From NCBI GenBank assembly GCA_900549915.1, contig URQF01000103.1, positions 1 through 5,303 of the forward strand: a stretch of 5,303 nt of DNA, read 5' to 3'. The translations under genes were made by a program, and so were the position numbers. This document shows positions 5,149 through 5,303 of the stretch, in pieces. The notes beneath the pieces are model-generated. The model saw only the letters and a list, made by a program, of their open reading frames with translations. It ran no database searches and was not told the origin of the DNA. This stretch comes from an uncultured Mollicutes bacterium (GTDB lineage: Bacteria > Bacillota_I > Bacilli_A > RFN20 > CAG-288). Numbering within the stretch: the first letter of the stretch is position 1; every line of letters begins with the position of its first letter.

Positions 5149-5303
5149 GGTATCTATTTCTGATAACTAACGATGGAAAGAAAGAAAAAATATCCCCGTT
5201 TCTTTGTGGAAAGCGGAACGTTGGAACCTCCTCATACACCTCATGATACTGCTGATACTTCTCGCGCATGCGGTTCAGATAGAACACCATCTTGCGCTTG
5301 TTG
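5149..5303 (-). other. Right-edge open frame, possible partial gene end or uraA leader
   Basis: From the right edge one minus-strand frame is open (NKRKMVFYLNRMREKYQQYH then EVYEEVPTFRFPQRN) with coding-like, GC-ending codons (CGC, GAG, CAG, CTG). It has no stop until 5054, which would carry it through the terminator and into uraA. A stop near the terminator exists in another frame (YFFFLSIVSYQK, then TAG near 5159). So it may be a frameshifted gene end, or untranslated leader. No family recognised; no AGG codon in the coding-like part. Confidence 0.3.

Noticed and set aside
5149..5303. PyrR-controlled leader or purine riboswitch upstream of uraA
   Set aside because: The conserved PyrR-binding and riboswitch core sequences are not present in the visible part.

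Overview
The window suggests a low-GC Firmicutes-type genome, most likely an uncultivated member of the Bacilli. The strongest signal is codon use. In three neighbouring minus-strand genes (a YqeY-like protein, an MreB-like actin and a UraA-type uracil permease), AGG is the dominant 'arginine' codon: about 35 AGG against 5 internal ATG. AGG also falls where family members carry methionine or another large hydrophobic residue, for example QHVLA-AGG-F and GPVI-AGG-VIG in the permease and LV-AGG-N before phosphate motif 2 of the actin. Real arginine/lysine-type sites in the same genes use CGT, CGC, AGA or CGG. This is what is expected if AGG is read as methionine, a reassignment reported for one clade of uncultivated Bacilli in a computational screen (Shulgina and Eddy, 2021). 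Standard-code translations of these genes would then be wrong at about 35 positions.

Layout. Positions 1-530 (minus) hold the 5' part of a short-chain dehydrogenase (SDR) gene, broken by an apparent one-base deletion near 77-79 and running off the left edge. It is divergent from a TetR-family regulator at 635-1138 (plus). The shared intergenic region holds a good promoter for the SDR, with a 16-bp near-palindrome over its -10 element. Both genes are AT-rich and use ATG for methionine with almost no AGG, unlike the genes to the right, so they look acquired (or are a chimeric join). Positions 1139-1545 show no gene, only a long imperfect hairpin. A tRNA-Trp gene (1686-1759, minus) has a consensus promoter and a terminator; between tRNA and terminator lies an unexplained block with two perfect, crossing stems.

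From 1839 to 5148 the minus strand carries, in transcription order, uraA (5093 to 3432), a terminator, mreB-like (3339 to 2353), yqeY-like (2332 to 1898) and a terminator. mreB and yqeY are 13 bases of spacer plus a ribosome site apart and look co-transcribed. uraA is a separate unit, with a strong terminator hairpin just 26 bases before its start codon. That hairpin is either the end of an upstream gene or an attenuator. The last 155 bases hold an open minus-strand frame of uncertain status.

The genes do not form one pathway: uracil import, cell shape (or an actin-like filament) and a possible tRNA-amidation-related YqeY are ordinary housekeeping functions. The unusual aspect is how they are encoded, and the contrast with the SDR/TetR pair beside them.
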